Below, piece by piece: positions 27,460 through 37,563 of a stretch of 64,000 nucleotides of DNA. The first letter of the stretch is position 1. Each line of letters starts with the position of its first letter. Made by a program: the position numbers and the translations under genes. The notes below the pieces were generated by a model, which had not been told where the DNA came from, made no database searches, and was given only the letters and a program-made list of their open reading frames with translations. This DNA comes from Paraneptunicella aestuarii (GTDB taxonomy: Bacteria; Pseudomonadota; Gammaproteobacteria; Enterobacterales; Alteromonadaceae), in NCBI RefSeq assembly GCF_019900845.1, contig NZ_CP074570.1, forward strand, positions 124,001-188,000, written 5' to 3'.

Positions 27460-28263
27460 TTACGGTTTGATAAACTTCAAGGTCATACGGTCACTTTCAC
27501 CGATGGCCAAATATTCTGCTTCCTTTTCTTCACCCAATGCTAAACGAGGTGGCAATGTCCATACCCCTTTCGGGTGTTGTGCTGTATCTTTTAGGTTAGC
27601 ATTAATCTCGCTGCTTGCTACTAACTTAAAGCCTGCTTTTTCAGCAAGTTGAATAATATAGGACTGTTTCATGTAACCACTACGCTGCTGATCGGCGTCG
27701 TTAGCGTTTTCTGGCAGACGATGCTCAACAATTCCCAACTGTCCACCAGATTTTAATGCTGCAAAAAATTGTTTGAATGCTCCATTTAGACCTTCTTCAT
27801 TGTTATACATGTACCAGTTATGGACATTACGGAAGGTCAAAATACGATCCACGCTATTATCAGGCGCAATCTTCTGATCATTTTTGAGTGGATGAAAAGA
27901 TGTTAGTTCAACGTTTTTATAGGGAGGATGATTTTTTACTTTCTCGGCAAACTTTTCACGAGCCTTGCGATAATAGTCTTTTGTTTCTTCATCAATATAA
28001 AAGTGAGCGGCGTAATATTTGCCTTTTTCCTGCAATAAGGGTGCAAGGATATTGGCGTACCAGCCACCACCTGGCCAAATTTCTACAACTGCCATGTCGG
28101 GTTGAATATCAAAGAAACGCAAAGTCTGTTGAGGATGACGATATTCATCTCTCATGCGTTGTTCCAGAGGGCGATCAGGATGCGCAACTGCATCAGCAAT
28201 TGGGTCGGCAACAGCACTATTGGCTGCAACGGCAAACAAAAGTGAGGCAATGATTTTCTTCAT
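27460..28263 (-). CDS. exported methyltransferase-like protein (COG4798 type)
   Basis: 267-aa protein with a signal peptide (MKKIIASLLFAVAANSAVA, cleavage before DPIADAV) and a class I methyltransferase-like Rossmann domain; motif I is VVEIWPGGGWYANILAPLL, followed by DRILTFRNVHNWY. Such COG4798 proteins are annotated as predicted methyltransferases, but SAM is not expected in the periplasm, so the fold may be reused. ATG 28263 is preferred to a longer frame from 28380 because it places the signal peptide at the N-terminus. 13 bp upstream of purD start, between purH and purD. Confidence 0.8.
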   Translation of the reverse strand: MKKIIASLLFAVAANSAVADPIADAVAHPDRPLEQRMRDEYRHPQQTLRFFDIQPDMAVVEIWPGGGWYANILAPLLQEKGKYYAAHFYIDEETKDYYRKAREKFAEKVKNHPPYKNVELTSFHPLKNDQKIAPDNSVDRILTFRNVHNWYMYNNEEGLNGAFKQFFAALKSGGQLGIVEHRLPENANDADQQRSGYMKQSYIIQLAEKAGFKLVASSEINANLKDTAQHPKGVWTLPPRLALGEEKEAEYLAIGESDRMTLKFIKP

Positions 28264-28377
28264 ATTTTTCTCTGAATGGGTTGTCGAAGATACAGGGCGT
28301 GCTGAGCATTGTAGACCATCTGCCCAGTCATTCACACCATCCCAAGTCTTTGATCTGCATAATCTTGTAAGCAAACG

Positions 28378-28402
28378 CATCGGTCAGTCTACCTGACCGA
28401 TG
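28378..28402 (-). terminator. hairpin after purH
   Basis: Perfect 10-bp stem CATCGGTCAG/CTGACCGATG with a 5-nt loop, 18 bp beyond the purH stop. No T-run follows on the minus strand, so it may be an attenuator or RNA-stability element between purH and the methyltransferase-like gene. Confidence 0.5.
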
Positions 28403-28420
28403 TATCGCTAATTAAGAGAA

Positions 28421-30019
28421 TTAATGACGGAAGTGGCGCATACCAGTGAACACCATGGCTAAACCATGTTCGTTGGCCGCGGCGATAACTTCTTCATCAC
28501 GCATTGAACCACCAGGTTGAATCACAGCTGTAATGCCAGCCGCTGCGGCTGCATCTATACCGTCACGGAATGGGAAGAAGGCGTCTGATGCCATCACTGA
28601 ACCCGCTACTTGCAGATTTTCATCCTGTGCCTTGATACCCGCGATTTTTGCTGAATAGACTCGGCTCATTTGGCCTGCGCCAACACCAATGGTCATTTGA
28701 TCCTTGGCATAGACAATGGCGTTAGATTTAACGTATTTGGCAACTTTCCAGGTGAACAGTAAGTCTTTCAATTCCTGCTCGGTTGGTGCTCGCTCGGTGA
28801 CGGTGATCAGGTCTTCCATTTCCACCATGCCAAAGTCGCGTTCCTGAACCAGGATGCCGCCGTTAACTCGTTTCAAATCATATTCTTCGGTTAATTGTCC
28901 TTGCCATGAACCACATGACAACACGCGTACGTTTTGCTTGGCTGCTAATACAGACGCTGCATCGGCATGTACCGATGGCGCAATGATAACTTCGACAAAC
29001 TGTTGCTCAATAATGGCTTTTGCGGTTGCTGCATCCAATTCACCATTGAAGGCGATAATGCCGCCAAAGGCAGAAGTAGGATCGGTTTTAAATGCGCGTT
29101 GGTAGGCTTCTAACAGCGAAGTGCCGATAGCCACACCGCAAGGGTTCGCGTGTTTAACAATGACACAGGCTGGTGCTTCGAATTCTTTAACGCATTCCAG
29201 TGCGGCATCTGTGTCGGCAATATTGTTGTAGGACAATGGCTTACCTTGAAGCTGCTGAGCAGTGGCAACAGAGGCTTCAGTAACGTTATTTTCTACGTAA
29301 AAAGCTGCTTCTTGATGGCTGTTTTCGCCGTAACGCAAATCCTGCTTTTTAGTGAATTGCATATTGATGGTACGTGGGAAGATAGAGCCTTCAGCTTCGG
29401 GATTATTCTCTTCGCCATAGGCTGGTAACATTCCGCCAAAGTAGTTAGCGATCATGCCGTCATATTCTGCGGTGTGTTCAAATGCAGAAATCGCCAAACT
29501 GAAACGAGTTTGCGCGGTAACAGAACCGTTATTTTGCTGCATTTCGCTGATAACTTTCGCATAATCGGCGGCGTTAACTACAATTGTTACATCTTGGTGA
29601 TTCTTCGCTGCTGCGCGAACCATGGTTGGCCCACCGATATCAATATTTTCGATAGCATCTTCAAGAGAGCAATCATCGTTGCTAACCGTTTCTGCGAAGG
29701 GATACAGGTTAACCGCTACCAAATCAATGGGTTGAATGTTGTGTTGATCCATCACTGCTTCGTCCTGGCCTCGACGTCCCAGAATGCCGCCGTGTACTTT
29801 CGGGTGTAATGTTTTAACCCTGCCATCCATGATCTCCGGATGCCCTGTGTAATCTGATACTTCAATAACAGGGATCTCGTTTTCAGCTAATAGCTTAGCT
29901 GTTCCGCCAGTGGAAAGAATCTCTACGCCCTGAGTTGCCAAGGCTTTGGCGAATTCGACGATGCCTGTTTTATCGGAGACGCTAAGTAATGCTCTGCGGA
30001 TGGGTTTTGGGGTTTTCAT
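28421..30019 (-). CDS. purH: bifunctional AICAR formyltransferase / IMP cyclohydrolase
   Basis: 532-aa enzyme for the last two steps of IMP synthesis. The N-terminal IMP cyclohydrolase part ([28 protein letters not shown]) and the C-terminal formyltransferase part ([49 protein letters not shown]) are complete; length is as in E. coli (529). Next to fis as in many Gammaproteobacteria. I did not find a PurR-like operator in the short leader. Confidence 0.97.
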   Translation of the reverse strand: MKTPKPIRRALLSVSDKTGIVEFAKALATQGVEILSTGGTAKLLAENEIPVIEVSDYTGHPEIMDGRVKTLHPKVHGGILGRRGQDEAVMDQHNIQPIDLVAVNLYPFAETVSNDDCSLEDAIENIDIGGPTMVRAAAKNHQDVTIVVNAADYAKVISEMQQNNGSVTAQTRFSLAISAFEHTAEYDGMIANYFGGMLPAYGEENNPEAEGSIFPRTINMQFTKKQDLRYGENSHQEAAFYVENNVTEASVATAQQLQGKPLSYNNIADTDAALECVKEFEAPACVIVKHANPCGVAIGTSLLEAYQRAFKTDPTSAFGGIIAFNGELDAATAKAIIEQQFVEVIIAPSVHADAASVLAAKQNVRVLSCGSWQGQLTEEYDLKRVNGGILVQERDFGMVEMEDLITVTERAPTEQELKDLLFTWKVAKYVKSNAIVYAKDQMTIGVGAGQMSRVYSAKIAGIKAQDENLQVAGSVMASDAFFPFRDGIDAAAAAGITAVIQPGGSMRDEEVIAAANEHGLAMVFTGMRHFRH

Positions 30020-30096
30020 TTATGCTCTTACCTCAAAATACGATGGAATTACTACATTTTAGGGCATTTATTTTTCTTTGCCCTTAGCATAAAAAC

Positions 30097-30120
30097 AAAA
30101 GGCACCCGTGGGGTGCCTTT
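30097..30120 (-). terminator. rho-independent terminator after fis
   Basis: On the minus strand AAAGGCACCC-cac-GGGTGCCTTTT followed by GTTTTT, 16 bp beyond the fis stop. Ends the dusB-fis transcript. Confidence 0.85.
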
Positions 30121-30135
30121 CAAGTCTGGTCTATA

Positions 30136-30435
30136 TTAGCCCATGTGGTAGTGCTTCAATTTTTTGCGAAGCGTGCCTCGGTTAATGCCCATCATAGTGG
30201 CTGCACGAGTTTGGTTACCACGGGTATAAGTCATGATTTCTTCAAGCAGAGGCGCTTCAACTTCCGCTAATACAAGCTCATACAAGTTGTCGATATCTTC
30301 GTGATTATTTAACTGTTTCAAGTATTTGTTTACGGCCTGTTTTACCGAATCACGTAAAGGCTTTTGCGCCTGAGTTTGAGAAGGTGTAGTCACCGTAGTG
30401 GTGAATGGAGAAGAAGATTCATTTTGATCAAACAT
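30136..30435 (-). CDS. fis: nucleoid-associated regulator Fis
   Basis: 99-aa DNA-bending protein, growth-phase regulator. The helix-turn-helix ([23 protein letters not shown]) is nearly identical to E. coli Fis and the core [18 protein letters not shown] is conserved. Located 34 bp after dusB, the standard dusB-fis operon. Confidence 0.97.
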   Translation of the reverse strand: MFDQNESSSPFTTTVTTPSQTQAQKPLRDSVKQAVNKYLKQLNNHEDIDNLYELVLAEVEAPLLEEIMTYTRGNQTRAATMMGINRGTLRKKLKHYHMG

Positions 30436-30469
30436 GCACGTCTGCTCTTTAAAGTTGTTTTAATTTACA

Positions 30470-31471
30470 TTACGCAGCAGGAGAACACTCTTCTGGTGCT
30501 TCGCCTGCCCACCGATAAAAAATTGCTTCCAAAGCATCTAGTTGTGCTTGAGCACTTTCCAGAGCATTAAAAGTCTTTCGAAACGTTCTTTCTGGATCAC
30601 GTTCCGCCAAATACCACCCTACATGTTTACGGGCAATACGAACTCCCATTACTTCACCGTAAAAACGGTGAACATTGCTGATGTGTCCACTCAATACTGA
30701 GTAAACTTCCTGCAATGTTGGCGAGGGAAGTTGCTCACCGGTTTGCAAATAATGATGAATTTCCCGAAATATCCAGGGATTCCCCTGAGCACCTCGGCCA
30801 ATCATGACACCATCTGCATTGGTATAATCCAAAACCTGTCTGGCTTTTTGAGCTGACGTAATATCCCCATTCGCTAGAACCGGAATATTCACTGAACCTT
30901 TAACTGCTTTAATGGTGTCGTATTCAGCGACGCCATTATAAAGGCATGCTTTTGTTCTGCCGTGCAGCGACAAAGCTTGAATGCCGTTATCTTCGGCAAT
31001 CTTCGCGATTTGTACTGCATTTTTATTATCCGGATCCCAACCTGTACGAAACTTTAACGTAACGGGTACAGAAACCGCATTGACAACAGTTTTTATAATG
31101 GACTCAACCAAGTCAGGAAACTGCAGCAGAGCTGAGCCTGCGAGCTTCTTATTCACCTTTTTGGCTGGGCAACCCATATTAATGTCAATAATTTGAGCGC
31201 CGTTTTTCTCGACGTTATATTGTGCTGCAAATGCCATTTGCTCTGGTTCTGAACCTGCAATCTGCACAGAGCGAAGACCTTCTTTACTGCTGTGTTCCAT
31301 GCGTTTCAGAGATTTTTCAGACTCCCACACCCTGGGATTGCTTGAAAGCATTTCCGAGACCACAAGTCCTGCCCCAAGAGATTTGCACAATTCTCTAAAC
31401 GGTTGATCCGTTACTCCGGCCATCGGTGCCAAAACCACATTGTTTTCCAATTGATACGGGCCGATGTACAT
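30470..31471 (-). CDS. dusB: tRNA-dihydrouridine synthase B
   Basis: FMN-dependent enzyme that reduces uridine in tRNA D-loops (U17 in E. coli). The TIM-barrel start [26 protein letters not shown], the active-site Cys in [20 protein letters not shown], and the FMN-phosphate segment ([17 protein letters not shown]) are present. ATG 31471 chosen; two earlier in-frame codons add four residues not seen in the family. Leads fis. Confidence 0.95.
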   Translation of the reverse strand: MYIGPYQLENNVVLAPMAGVTDQPFRELCKSLGAGLVVSEMLSSNPRVWESEKSLKRMEHSSKEGLRSVQIAGSEPEQMAFAAQYNVEKNGAQIIDINMGCPAKKVNKKLAGSALLQFPDLVESIIKTVVNAVSVPVTLKFRTGWDPDNKNAVQIAKIAEDNGIQALSLHGRTKACLYNGVAEYDTIKAVKGSVNIPVLANGDITSAQKARQVLDYTNADGVMIGRGAQGNPWIFREIHHYLQTGEQLPSPTLQEVYSVLSGHISNVHRFYGEVMGVRIARKHVGWYLAERDPERTFRKTFNALESAQAQLDALEAIFYRWAGEAPEECSPAA

Positions 31472-31798
31472 TATCAAAATCAATAAATAAAATTGGGCAA
31501 AAAATGCTCAGGTTCCAAAAAGGGCGCTAAGTTTACGGTTTTTTTACGAGCTTGAAAAGGCTAGAAATTAAACAAAAGTAAAATTTTTTGAGGATGGTCA
31601 AAAAGGCGTCTCTCAATTGCCAGACACAAGCACCACAGGTTGTTGATTTTGAGCACAATTTGATGGCTAAAAGTGCTAAACATCCTTGTTCTCGCCTGCA
31701 ATTCCATCGAACAGGTCGGATCTCGGTTTAGTCGATATCCGCCCTGTTTTACACCCTGTTATTTGTTAATAAGATGTAATTGAGCTTCAAAATTTCAC
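31472..31798. other. intergenic region upstream of dusB-fis
   Basis: 327 bp between prmA and dusB, expected to contain the growth-phase-regulated dusB-fis promoter. An imperfect inverted repeat with 12-bp arms (AACAGGTCGGAT at 31710-31721, ATCCGCCCTGTT at 31737-31748, one mismatch) is present; it lacks a T-run on the prmA side. No gene seen. Confidence 0.5.
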
Positions 31799-32680
31799 TT
31801 AAGTGAATCTGACCCCGGTTAATCGAGCCCATTCACTTTCAAGTGCAACCGGATCCATTTTGAAGTCTTCGCTATACAGAGAGGAAACATGTTCTGCCTG
31901 AGTGTCTAAAATACCTGACATCACGATGAGACCTTGAGGTTTACAATAGCCAGTGATGATGTGGCGTAATTCACCCAAAGGACCAGCCAGAATGTTTGCC
32001 ATAACCACATCGGCTTTGTATTCAGGTTGTGAGTCGGGTAAGTAGAGTTTTAGCTTATCGGCTACGCCATTACGCTCAGCGTTGTCCTGGCTGGCAACAA
32101 GTGCTTGTGGATCGATATCAATACCAATGGCTTCTTTTGCCCCTAATAACAGCGCTGCAATAGCTAAAATACCGGAACCGCATCCGTAATCCACAACGGT
32201 TTTACCGGTAAAGTCGATACCATCCAGCCACTTTAGGCATAAAGAGGTAGTAGGGTGAGTACCGGTGCCAAATGCAAGACCAGGGTCTAACATAATGTTG
32301 ATTGCCGATGGTTCAGGAACATCGCACCAGCTTGGACAAATCCACAAGCGCTCACCAAATTGCATCGGGTGGAAGTTATCCATCCACTCGCGTTCCCAAT
32401 CCTTGTCTTCCAGCTGATCCAGCTTGTAGTGAAATTCTTCGCCTAGCACATTGGCTTTGCGCAGATTATTGATGACTTTTGTCATGTCGTGCTCTGCGTC
32501 GTACAGGCCAATTACCTGAGTGCGAGGCCAAAGAGTGACCTCGCCCAGCTTGGGCTCGTAGATAGGATCGTTTTTGGCATCTGTAAAGGTGACGGCTTGA
32601 GCACCATTCGCAGAAAGCATCTCGCCGATTCTTTCAGCATGCTCTTTTTCAGTATTAATTTTAAGTTGTATCCAGGGCAT
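31799..32680 (-). CDS. prmA: ribosomal protein L11 methyltransferase
   Basis: 293 aa, the same length as E. coli PrmA, which trimethylates L11. Start [19 protein letters not shown]-binding motif [20 protein letters not shown], preceded by the hallmark [18 protein letters not shown]; NPxY-like active segment is [13 protein letters not shown] 32680 is chosen over an in-frame upstream codon at 32725 by alignment to the family start. Gene order prmA-dusB-fis is conserved. Confidence 0.96.
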   Translation of the reverse strand: MPWIQLKINTEKEHAERIGEMLSANGAQAVTFTDAKNDPIYEPKLGEVTLWPRTQVIGLYDAEHDMTKVINNLRKANVLGEEFHYKLDQLEDKDWEREWMDNFHPMQFGERLWICPSWCDVPEPSAINIMLDPGLAFGTGTHPTTSLCLKWLDGIDFTGKTVVDYGCGSGILAIAALLLGAKEAIGIDIDPQALVASQDNAERNGVADKLKLYLPDSQPEYKADVVMANILAGPLGELRHIITGYCKPQGLIVMSGILDTQAEHVSSLYSEDFKMDPVALESEWARLTGVRFT

Positions 32681-32811
32681 GGTTATTTGTTGCGTATTCA
32701 ATTTGGCGCGCAGTATAGCACTCACTTTAGAACTGCCCTAATTCATGACGCTTGAGGTTAATCAATTTTTAATATTGGCATGATAGATTTTTAAAACTTC
32801 AAGCAGTTATA

Positions 32812-32827
32812 AGGTATAACCTATAAT
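32812..32827 (+). promoter_or_regulatory. -10 box with overlapping inverted repeat upstream of the MBL gene
   Basis: TATAAT at 32822-32827, about 95 bp before the ATG, directly overlapped by an inverted repeat AGGT-ATA-ACCT (32812-32822). A TTCAAG 18 bp upstream is a weak -35. The layout would allow a repressor to block the promoter; the regulator is unknown. Confidence 0.4.
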
Positions 32828-32921
32828 GATTAGCAACTGACTAATTTGACAGCGCAATCGAACAGGTATGCCGCATTTGTTTTAAGTATTCGGGCTGTAA
32901 ATCTTTCGTTAGAGGTAAATC

Positions 32922-33791
32922 ATGAGTGGCACAGTACAAATATCGTCATTCCTTGATAATGACAGCGAAACCTACACCTACGTTGTGCAGGATACAGTAA
33001 ACAAACTGGCTGTTGTTATTGATCCCGTCTTGGACTTTGATTTCAAATCTGGTCGCACCAAAACTGATGGTGCTGAGCGAGTGCTGGATTTTATTCATCA
33101 GCACGAGTTAACCGTTGAGTGGGTTCTGGAAACTCATGCCCATGCCGATCATTTATCTGCTGCTCCTTTCTTCAAAGAAAAATTGGGCGCGAAAATCGCC
33201 ATTGGCGAGCGCATCAAGCAGGTACAAGAAACCTTTAAGCGCTTGTTTAATCTGGAAAAGGAATTTTTGCCTAATGGCGCTCAGTTTGATCATCTATTTG
33301 CGGACGGTGATGTTCTGGAAGTCGGCAATATTCATATCCGTGTTATGCATGTACCGGGTCATACCCCTGCAGATTTAGCTTATGTTGTTAACGAAGACGC
33401 GGTTTTCGCAGGCGATACCATCTTCATGCCGGATGTGGGAACCGCTCGGTGTGACTTTCCCGGCGGTAGCGCTTCTACGCTTTATGATTCCATTGGAAAA
33501 TTGCTATCACTTCCGGATGAAACCCGTATTTATGTTTGCCACGACTATCCGCCTAAAGGGCGCGAGCATCACAGCATGACAACGGTCAAAGAGCAAAAGC
33601 TAAACAATATCCATGTGAAGCAGGGGACGTCGAAAGACGAGTTTGTGACTCGACGGGAAACGCGTGATGCCACGTTGCAAATGCCGCGTCTGATACTACC
33701 TTCTATTCAGGTCAACATTCGAGCCGGGCATATGCCCCCGGCAGAAGATAATGGTCAGGTATACCTGAAGATCCCAATCAATCAGCTTTAA
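32922..33791 (+). CDS. MBL-fold persulfide dioxygenase-like hydrolase
   Basis: 289-aa metallo-beta-lactamase-fold protein of the ETHE1/Blh-like group that oxidises glutathione persulfide. Metal ligands: THAHADH, the GHTPAD histidine, GDTIFMPDVGTARCDFPGGSA with the bridging Asp, and the CHDYPP histidine. The MPDVGTARCDFPGG stretch separates it from glyoxalase II and from beta-lactamases. It heads a run with a TauE/SafE transporter (gap 41 bp) and a rhodanese (gap 11 bp), a grouping typical of sulfide/persulfide detoxification. Confidence 0.88.
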   Translation: MSGTVQISSFLDNDSETYTYVVQDTVNKLAVVIDPVLDFDFKSGRTKTDGAERVLDFIHQHELTVEWVLETHAHADHLSAAPFFKEKLGAKIAIGERIKQVQETFKRLFNLEKEFLPNGAQFDHLFADGDVLEVGNIHIRVMHVPGHTPADLAYVVNEDAVFAGDTIFMPDVGTARCDFPGGSASTLYDSIGKLLSLPDETRIYVCHDYPPKGREHHSMTTVKEQKLNNIHVKQGTSKDEFVTRRETRDATLQMPRLILPSIQVNIRAGHMPPAEDNGQVYLKIPINQL

Positions 33792-33832
33792 GTAGTGTGA
33801 GTTTTGAGCCCTTAACCGGGGAGGCTGAAATT

Positions 33833-34600
33833 ATGATAAATGCCATCATTGGTGCCTTGATAATTGGATTAAGTTTGGGTGTATTTGGCTCAGGCGGCTC
33901 CATTTTGACAGTGCCAACTTTGCTGTATTTAGTGAATATGCCTGCGCAGGTCGCTATTGCTTCGTCGCTATTTATTGTGGGTGGGATTTGCCTGGTAAGC
34001 AGTTCTGTGAACATCTACAAGCGCAAGGTTTCATGGCCTCATGTGCTGCTGTTCGGCATCCCGGGAATGGTAGGGACTTATAGTGGTGCATGGCTTGGGG
34101 TGATGGTTGATAGCAAGATTCAGCTGGCAGTGTTTGTTCTTCTTATGTCTGTGGCTGCGGTTCTAATGTGGCGCGGCAAACCCAAAGACTCATTAAGTGG
34201 CGCTGGTGGTGAGGGTGGCGAGCTCAAAATCATCAAGATTGGCCTGGATGGATTATTTGTCGGGATTATTACCGGTTTTGTTGGTGTCGGTGGCGGCTTT
34301 CTCATTGTGCCAGCGCTGATTTTTTTGGGCGGCTTGTCCATGTCGTTGGCGGTAGGCACAAGCTTAGTCATTATTGCCATGCAGTCTTTTTCCGGATTTT
34401 TCAAATACTACAGTGCGCTAAGTTCACAGAATTTTACTTTTGACTGGTGGGTTATCGGATTGATGATTGCCGGCGGAGTCATCGGAAGTTTCTCTGGTAT
34501 ATGGCTAAGCGGACGCTTGCCGAAAGAGAAATTACAGAAATCGTTTTCTATATTTTTAGTGGTTATGGCGATTGTTGTATTCACGCAATCGGTACTTTAG
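33833..34600 (+). CDS. TauE/SafE family sulfite/sulfur-anion exporter
   Basis: 255-aa membrane protein with about 7-8 hydrophobic segments and the two internal repeats of the TauE/SafE family (GLSLGVFGSGGSILTVPTLLY and GFVGVGGGFLIVPALIFLGG, here split). ATG 33833 is supported by GGGGAGG 9 bases upstream; a GTG at 33797 is rejected. Between the MBL and rhodanese genes it probably exports sulfite or thiosulfate made from persulfide oxidation. Confidence 0.88.
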   Translation: MINAIIGALIIGLSLGVFGSGGSILTVPTLLYLVNMPAQVAIASSLFIVGGICLVSSSVNIYKRKVSWPHVLLFGIPGMVGTYSGAWLGVMVDSKIQLAVFVLLMSVAAVLMWRGKPKDSLSGAGGEGGELKIIKIGLDGLFVGIITGFVGVGGGFLIVPALIFLGGLSMSLAVGTSLVIIAMQSFSGFFKYYSALSSQNFTFDWWVIGLMIAGGVIGSFSGIWLSGRLPKEKLQKSFSIFLVVMAIVVFTQSVL

Positions 34601-34611
34601 AAGAGGTTAAT

Positions 34612-35007
34612 ATGAAAAGTTCTCAACAGTTGGTAGCAGAAGCAAAAGCGGTGATTAAAGAGGTGGATGTTGCGACGCTGTTGTCTGCGCTTGATGATCA
34701 CCACACCGTGCTTATTGATGTGCGCGAAACCGATGAATATGACAAGGGGCATATTGACCGCTCTGTCAATTATCCTCGCGGTATGCTGGAAATGCAGATT
34801 CATCAACATCCTTCGGTGAGCCATCATTTTGAGCCAATGAATGCGCTGGAAGAGTTAAGCAGTAAACCTATTTATGTGATTTGCCGTTCAGGTGCTCGTT
34901 CTGCATTGGCGACTCAGACATTAATGAATATGGGGTTTGAAAATGTTATGTCGGTTGCCGGTGGCATGAATGCCTGGAGCGAGGCGGGATATCCGATAGA
35001 AGTATGA
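34612..35007 (+). CDS. single-domain rhodanese
   Basis: 131-aa rhodanese-fold protein. The domain starts at about residue 20 (LLSALDDHHTVLIDVRETDEYDKGHI) and ends with the active-site loop CRSGARS, catalytic Cys included, and VAGGMNAW. No signal peptide, so cytosolic. ATG 34612 with AGAGG upstream. Third gene of the sulfur operon; sulfane-sulfur transfer to or from the MBL dioxygenase substrate is the likely role. Confidence 0.9.
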   Translation: MKSSQQLVAEAKAVIKEVDVATLLSALDDHHTVLIDVRETDEYDKGHIDRSVNYPRGMLEMQIHQHPSVSHHFEPMNALEELSSKPIYVICRSGARSALATQTLMNMGFENVMSVAGGMNAWSEAGYPIEV

Positions 35008-35149
35008 TTTGGTAGTGCCATTCTGGCGAAGGATATAATCCCGCTCTCTTTGTTTGAGACAAAATACAGCACGGCTATTATTGCCTCCTTATCTTTTGCA
35101 TAATGCATGGGTCATTATGTATATGCACCTACACAGGAGGCTTCTCTCA

Positions 35150-35845
35150 ATGCTATCGATGTCTGACACTCACCATTATGTTGTTGGTTACGGCAGTTTA
35201 ATGAGTAAATATAGTCGTGAGGTATACAGCAATATTGATGCTGAACCTGTACCTGTGAGGCTGCATGGATGGCAGCGAGGTTGGGTAACCAACTGTGCAA
35301 TTGAGCGCTTTACCAGTGTAGGAGCTGTGCCAGAGGAAGGAGCCAGTCTTAACGGGGTTTTGCTTGCCATGCCTCATATTTCAGATGATCTACAGAAAAG
35401 AGAAATGAACTACCGTTTTACTCAGGTTGCTTTCGATTCTCTTAATATATTGCCTCGTGGCGAATTAGAGAATGAATCAGGCGCTGAATTCAGCAATGCC
35501 TCTATCTGGGTGTGCGAAGTTCTCAACCCTGGACAACCTTGTTCAGACATACCCATGTATCAGTCATATATTGATACTTGCCTGATTGGTTGCCTTGAAG
35601 CTGCCAATGAAGAATTCGCAAAAGAATTTATTCTGTCTACTCTGGGGTGGCATGGGACTGACAAAAATAAAGATAGGGAGAGCGATAAAGGCGTTTTTAG
35701 TCATAAAGTGCAAATTAAACAACCACATTGGATTAATGATCGAACCTCACCTCAATATCCAAGAGCGGCCAAATTATCTTCGCATGATTATCAAATAATT
35801 GATGAATTATTGCATGAACTGGATGTACTAAAGCATAGGAATTAG
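35150..35845 (+). CDS. gamma-glutamylcyclotransferase-fold protein
   Basis: 231-aa protein whose N-terminus (HYVVGYGSLMSKYSR) carries the YGSL phosphate/substrate loop of the GGCT/AIG2-like fold. The rest is not clearly assigned; the usual catalytic Glu of GGCT is not certain from the sequence. Start ATG 35150, which has CAGGAGG 9 bases upstream; a longer frame from 35054 lacks this. Followed after 2 bp by a GNAT gene, so the two form a unit. It may act on glutathione-related gamma-glutamyl substrates, which would fit the adjacent sulfur genes, but this is speculation. Confidence 0.6.
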   Translation: MLSMSDTHHYVVGYGSLMSKYSREVYSNIDAEPVPVRLHGWQRGWVTNCAIERFTSVGAVPEEGASLNGVLLAMPHISDDLQKREMNYRFTQVAFDSLNILPRGELENESGAEFSNASIWVCEVLNPGQPCSDIPMYQSYIDTCLIGCLEAANEEFAKEFILSTLGWHGTDKNKDRESDKGVFSHKVQIKQPHWINDRTSPQYPRAAKLSSHDYQIIDELLHELDVLKHRN

Positions 35846-35847
35846 GA

Positions 35848-36384
35848 ATGGAAAATAGCTTACTGGGGTTAAATACAGAAAGGTTGGTGTTACGTCAACT
35901 CGTTGAAGATGACGCCGACTTCTTGGTGCAATTAATGAATGATCCTGACTGGCTTGCCTATATTGGTGATCGTAATGTCAAAACGCGCGAAGCGGCTTTG
36001 CAGCACATCCATGAAGCTCCTCACAAAATGTATATAGAGAAACAATTTGGCATGTTGATGGTGATCCGTAAGGACACTGGCGCAAGAATTGGATTAGCGG
36101 GTATTTTATCTCGTAGAGAATTTCAGGAGCCGGATTTAGGCTATGGCTTTGTGCCGGCGGGAAGAGGGGCTGGTTTTGCCTACGAAGCTACGTCTGCTTT
36201 GATGAAGGTGGCTAAAGAGTCTGGTCGTTTTAGCGTGTTAAGGGGGTTGGTTCATCCAGGCAACAAAGCATCCAGAGCATTATTGGAGAAGTTGGGGTTT
36301 ACATTAATGTCACCACAACCTGCATGCCCGTGGGAAAATACATTGATTTATGAAAATAGGCTGAAAAGTTCTGAGAATGAATAG
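35848..36384 (+). CDS. GNAT N-acetyltransferase, RimJ/RimL type
   Basis: 178-aa acetyltransferase (TERLVLRQLVEDDADFLVQLMNDPDWLAYIG, cut; then DLGYGFVPAGRGAGFAYEA and the acetyl-CoA loop, and LVHPGNKASRALLEKLGF). The pattern is that of the RimJ/RimL-like group which modifies protein N-termini or small amines. AGGA upstream of the ATG. Substrate unknown. Probably co-transcribed with the upstream GGCT-fold gene. Confidence 0.85.
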   Translation: MENSLLGLNTERLVLRQLVEDDADFLVQLMNDPDWLAYIGDRNVKTREAALQHIHEAPHKMYIEKQFGMLMVIRKDTGARIGLAGILSRREFQEPDLGYGFVPAGRGAGFAYEATSALMKVAKESGRFSVLRGLVHPGNKASRALLEKLGFTLMSPQPACPWENTLIYENRLKSSENE

Positions 36385-36634
36385 TATTGGAGTAAGAAAA
36401 TTAGGTTCGTCCTTGAACCATCGGTGAATAGGGAGGGATAGTCCCAATGTACCGAATATTGGTGTAGATATCCGGTAACTGAGTGCAATAATAAACGTTG
36501 AATGCTTCTAGCGTGTTTTTCTAATGTTTCTCTAATATTTCAATATTCAGCGAAATTAGCCGAAAATCGCTGAAATACCTGCTTTTTGGTTAATTATGTA
36601 ACCGAAAAGAGGTGAGTTGTATTGAGACTGTGAG

Positions 36635-37327
36635 TTAACTACTTGAATTTCTTGAAAGCTTATACCCCAGTCCTTTTACCGTGAGAATGATTTCTGGTTT
36701 TTTTACATCTTTTTCAATTTTTTTTCTTAATCTACTTATGGTTATGTCGATTGCGCGAGTGCTCTCGGGACCTTCCAGATCGTTAAAAATATCGATTAAT
36801 TCTTCACGACTGTAGATTCGGCCTGGATGCCTTGCCAAAGCCGAAAGTAATTGAAATTCGTGACGAGTGAGTTGGGCTTCTTCGTTGTCTTCGCTAAATA
36901 GCGATTTATCATCCAGGTTGAGTACCCAGCCATGAAACTCAGAGATGCTTGAAGTATTGTTATTAACGCCAGTACGGGAAAGGATGTTGTTGACTCGGTA
37001 CAGTAATTCTTTGGGGAGAAAAGGTTTGCAAAGGTAGTCGTCTGCTCCGAACTCCAGACCTGCGAGCCTATCGTCGCCCGAGGTTCTTCCCGATACGACA
37101 ATGATGGGGGTGTCTCCCTTGGTTCTTAACTTTCTTAATAAGACCAAGCCATCTTCGTCGGGCAGGGTAAGATCTAAAACAATCAGATCGACGTGATTAT
37201 TTTCCAGAACGCGTAAACAGCCAGCGGCATCGGCCGATTGAAATATTTTAAATTCGTGTAATTCAAAATATGCCGCCGTTACGGATAGTAATTGTTCATC
37301 GTCCTCAACTAACAACAAGGTTGCCAA
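36635..37327 (-). CDS. OmpR-family response regulator
   Basis: 230-aa regulator: receiver with VEDDEQ, phospho-acceptor Asp52 in LIVLDLTLPDEDG, VSGRTS and KPFLPKEL, then a winged helix ending in TVKGLGYKLS. The start is TTG at 37327: AGGAG lies exactly 6 bases upstream and the receiver begins at once (TTG ACC-like start, ATLLLVEDDE). The longer frame from 37447 would add 40 residues unlike any receiver. Last gene of a three-gene signalling run with two kinases; 236 bp separate it from the middle gene, so it may also have its own promoter. Confidence 0.88.
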   Translation of the reverse strand: MATLLLVEDDEQLLSVTAAYFELHEFKIFQSADAAGCLRVLENNHVDLIVLDLTLPDEDGLVLLRKLRTKGDTPIIVVSGRTSGDDRLAGLEFGADDYLCKPFLPKELLYRVNNILSRTGVNNNTSSISEFHGWVLNLDDKSLFSEDNEEAQLTRHEFQLLSALARHPGRIYSREELIDIFNDLEGPESTRAIDITISRLRKKIEKDVKKPEIILTVKGLGYKLSRNSSS

Positions 37328-37563
37328 GCAAAACTCCTCTCTTAGATACTTATATTGTTCCTTCCAGTGTATGGGATAGAAGGCTAGTGCTTGTTCCAAT
37401 ATTCCCAAAGCATGAACGAATATTATTTTGTCTGAAAGCGTTACCAAATTATAGGAGAAATCTTGCTATTTAACTCTCAGTAAGGAAAATATAGTTCTCT
37501 AAAGAGGGGGATTTTAAAGTAATTCATTGAAATACATATAGAATATTTTAAAAGAAAAAAAGT

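Noticed and set aside
31710-31748. Hairpin as prmA terminator
   Set aside because: It lacks a T-run on the prmA side and lies closer to the dusB-fis promoter; kept only as an inverted repeat.
32922-33791. MBL gene as an antibiotic-resistance beta-lactamase
   Set aside because: The MPDVGTARCDFPGG motif and the TauE/rhodanese neighbours fit persulfide dioxygenase-like proteins.
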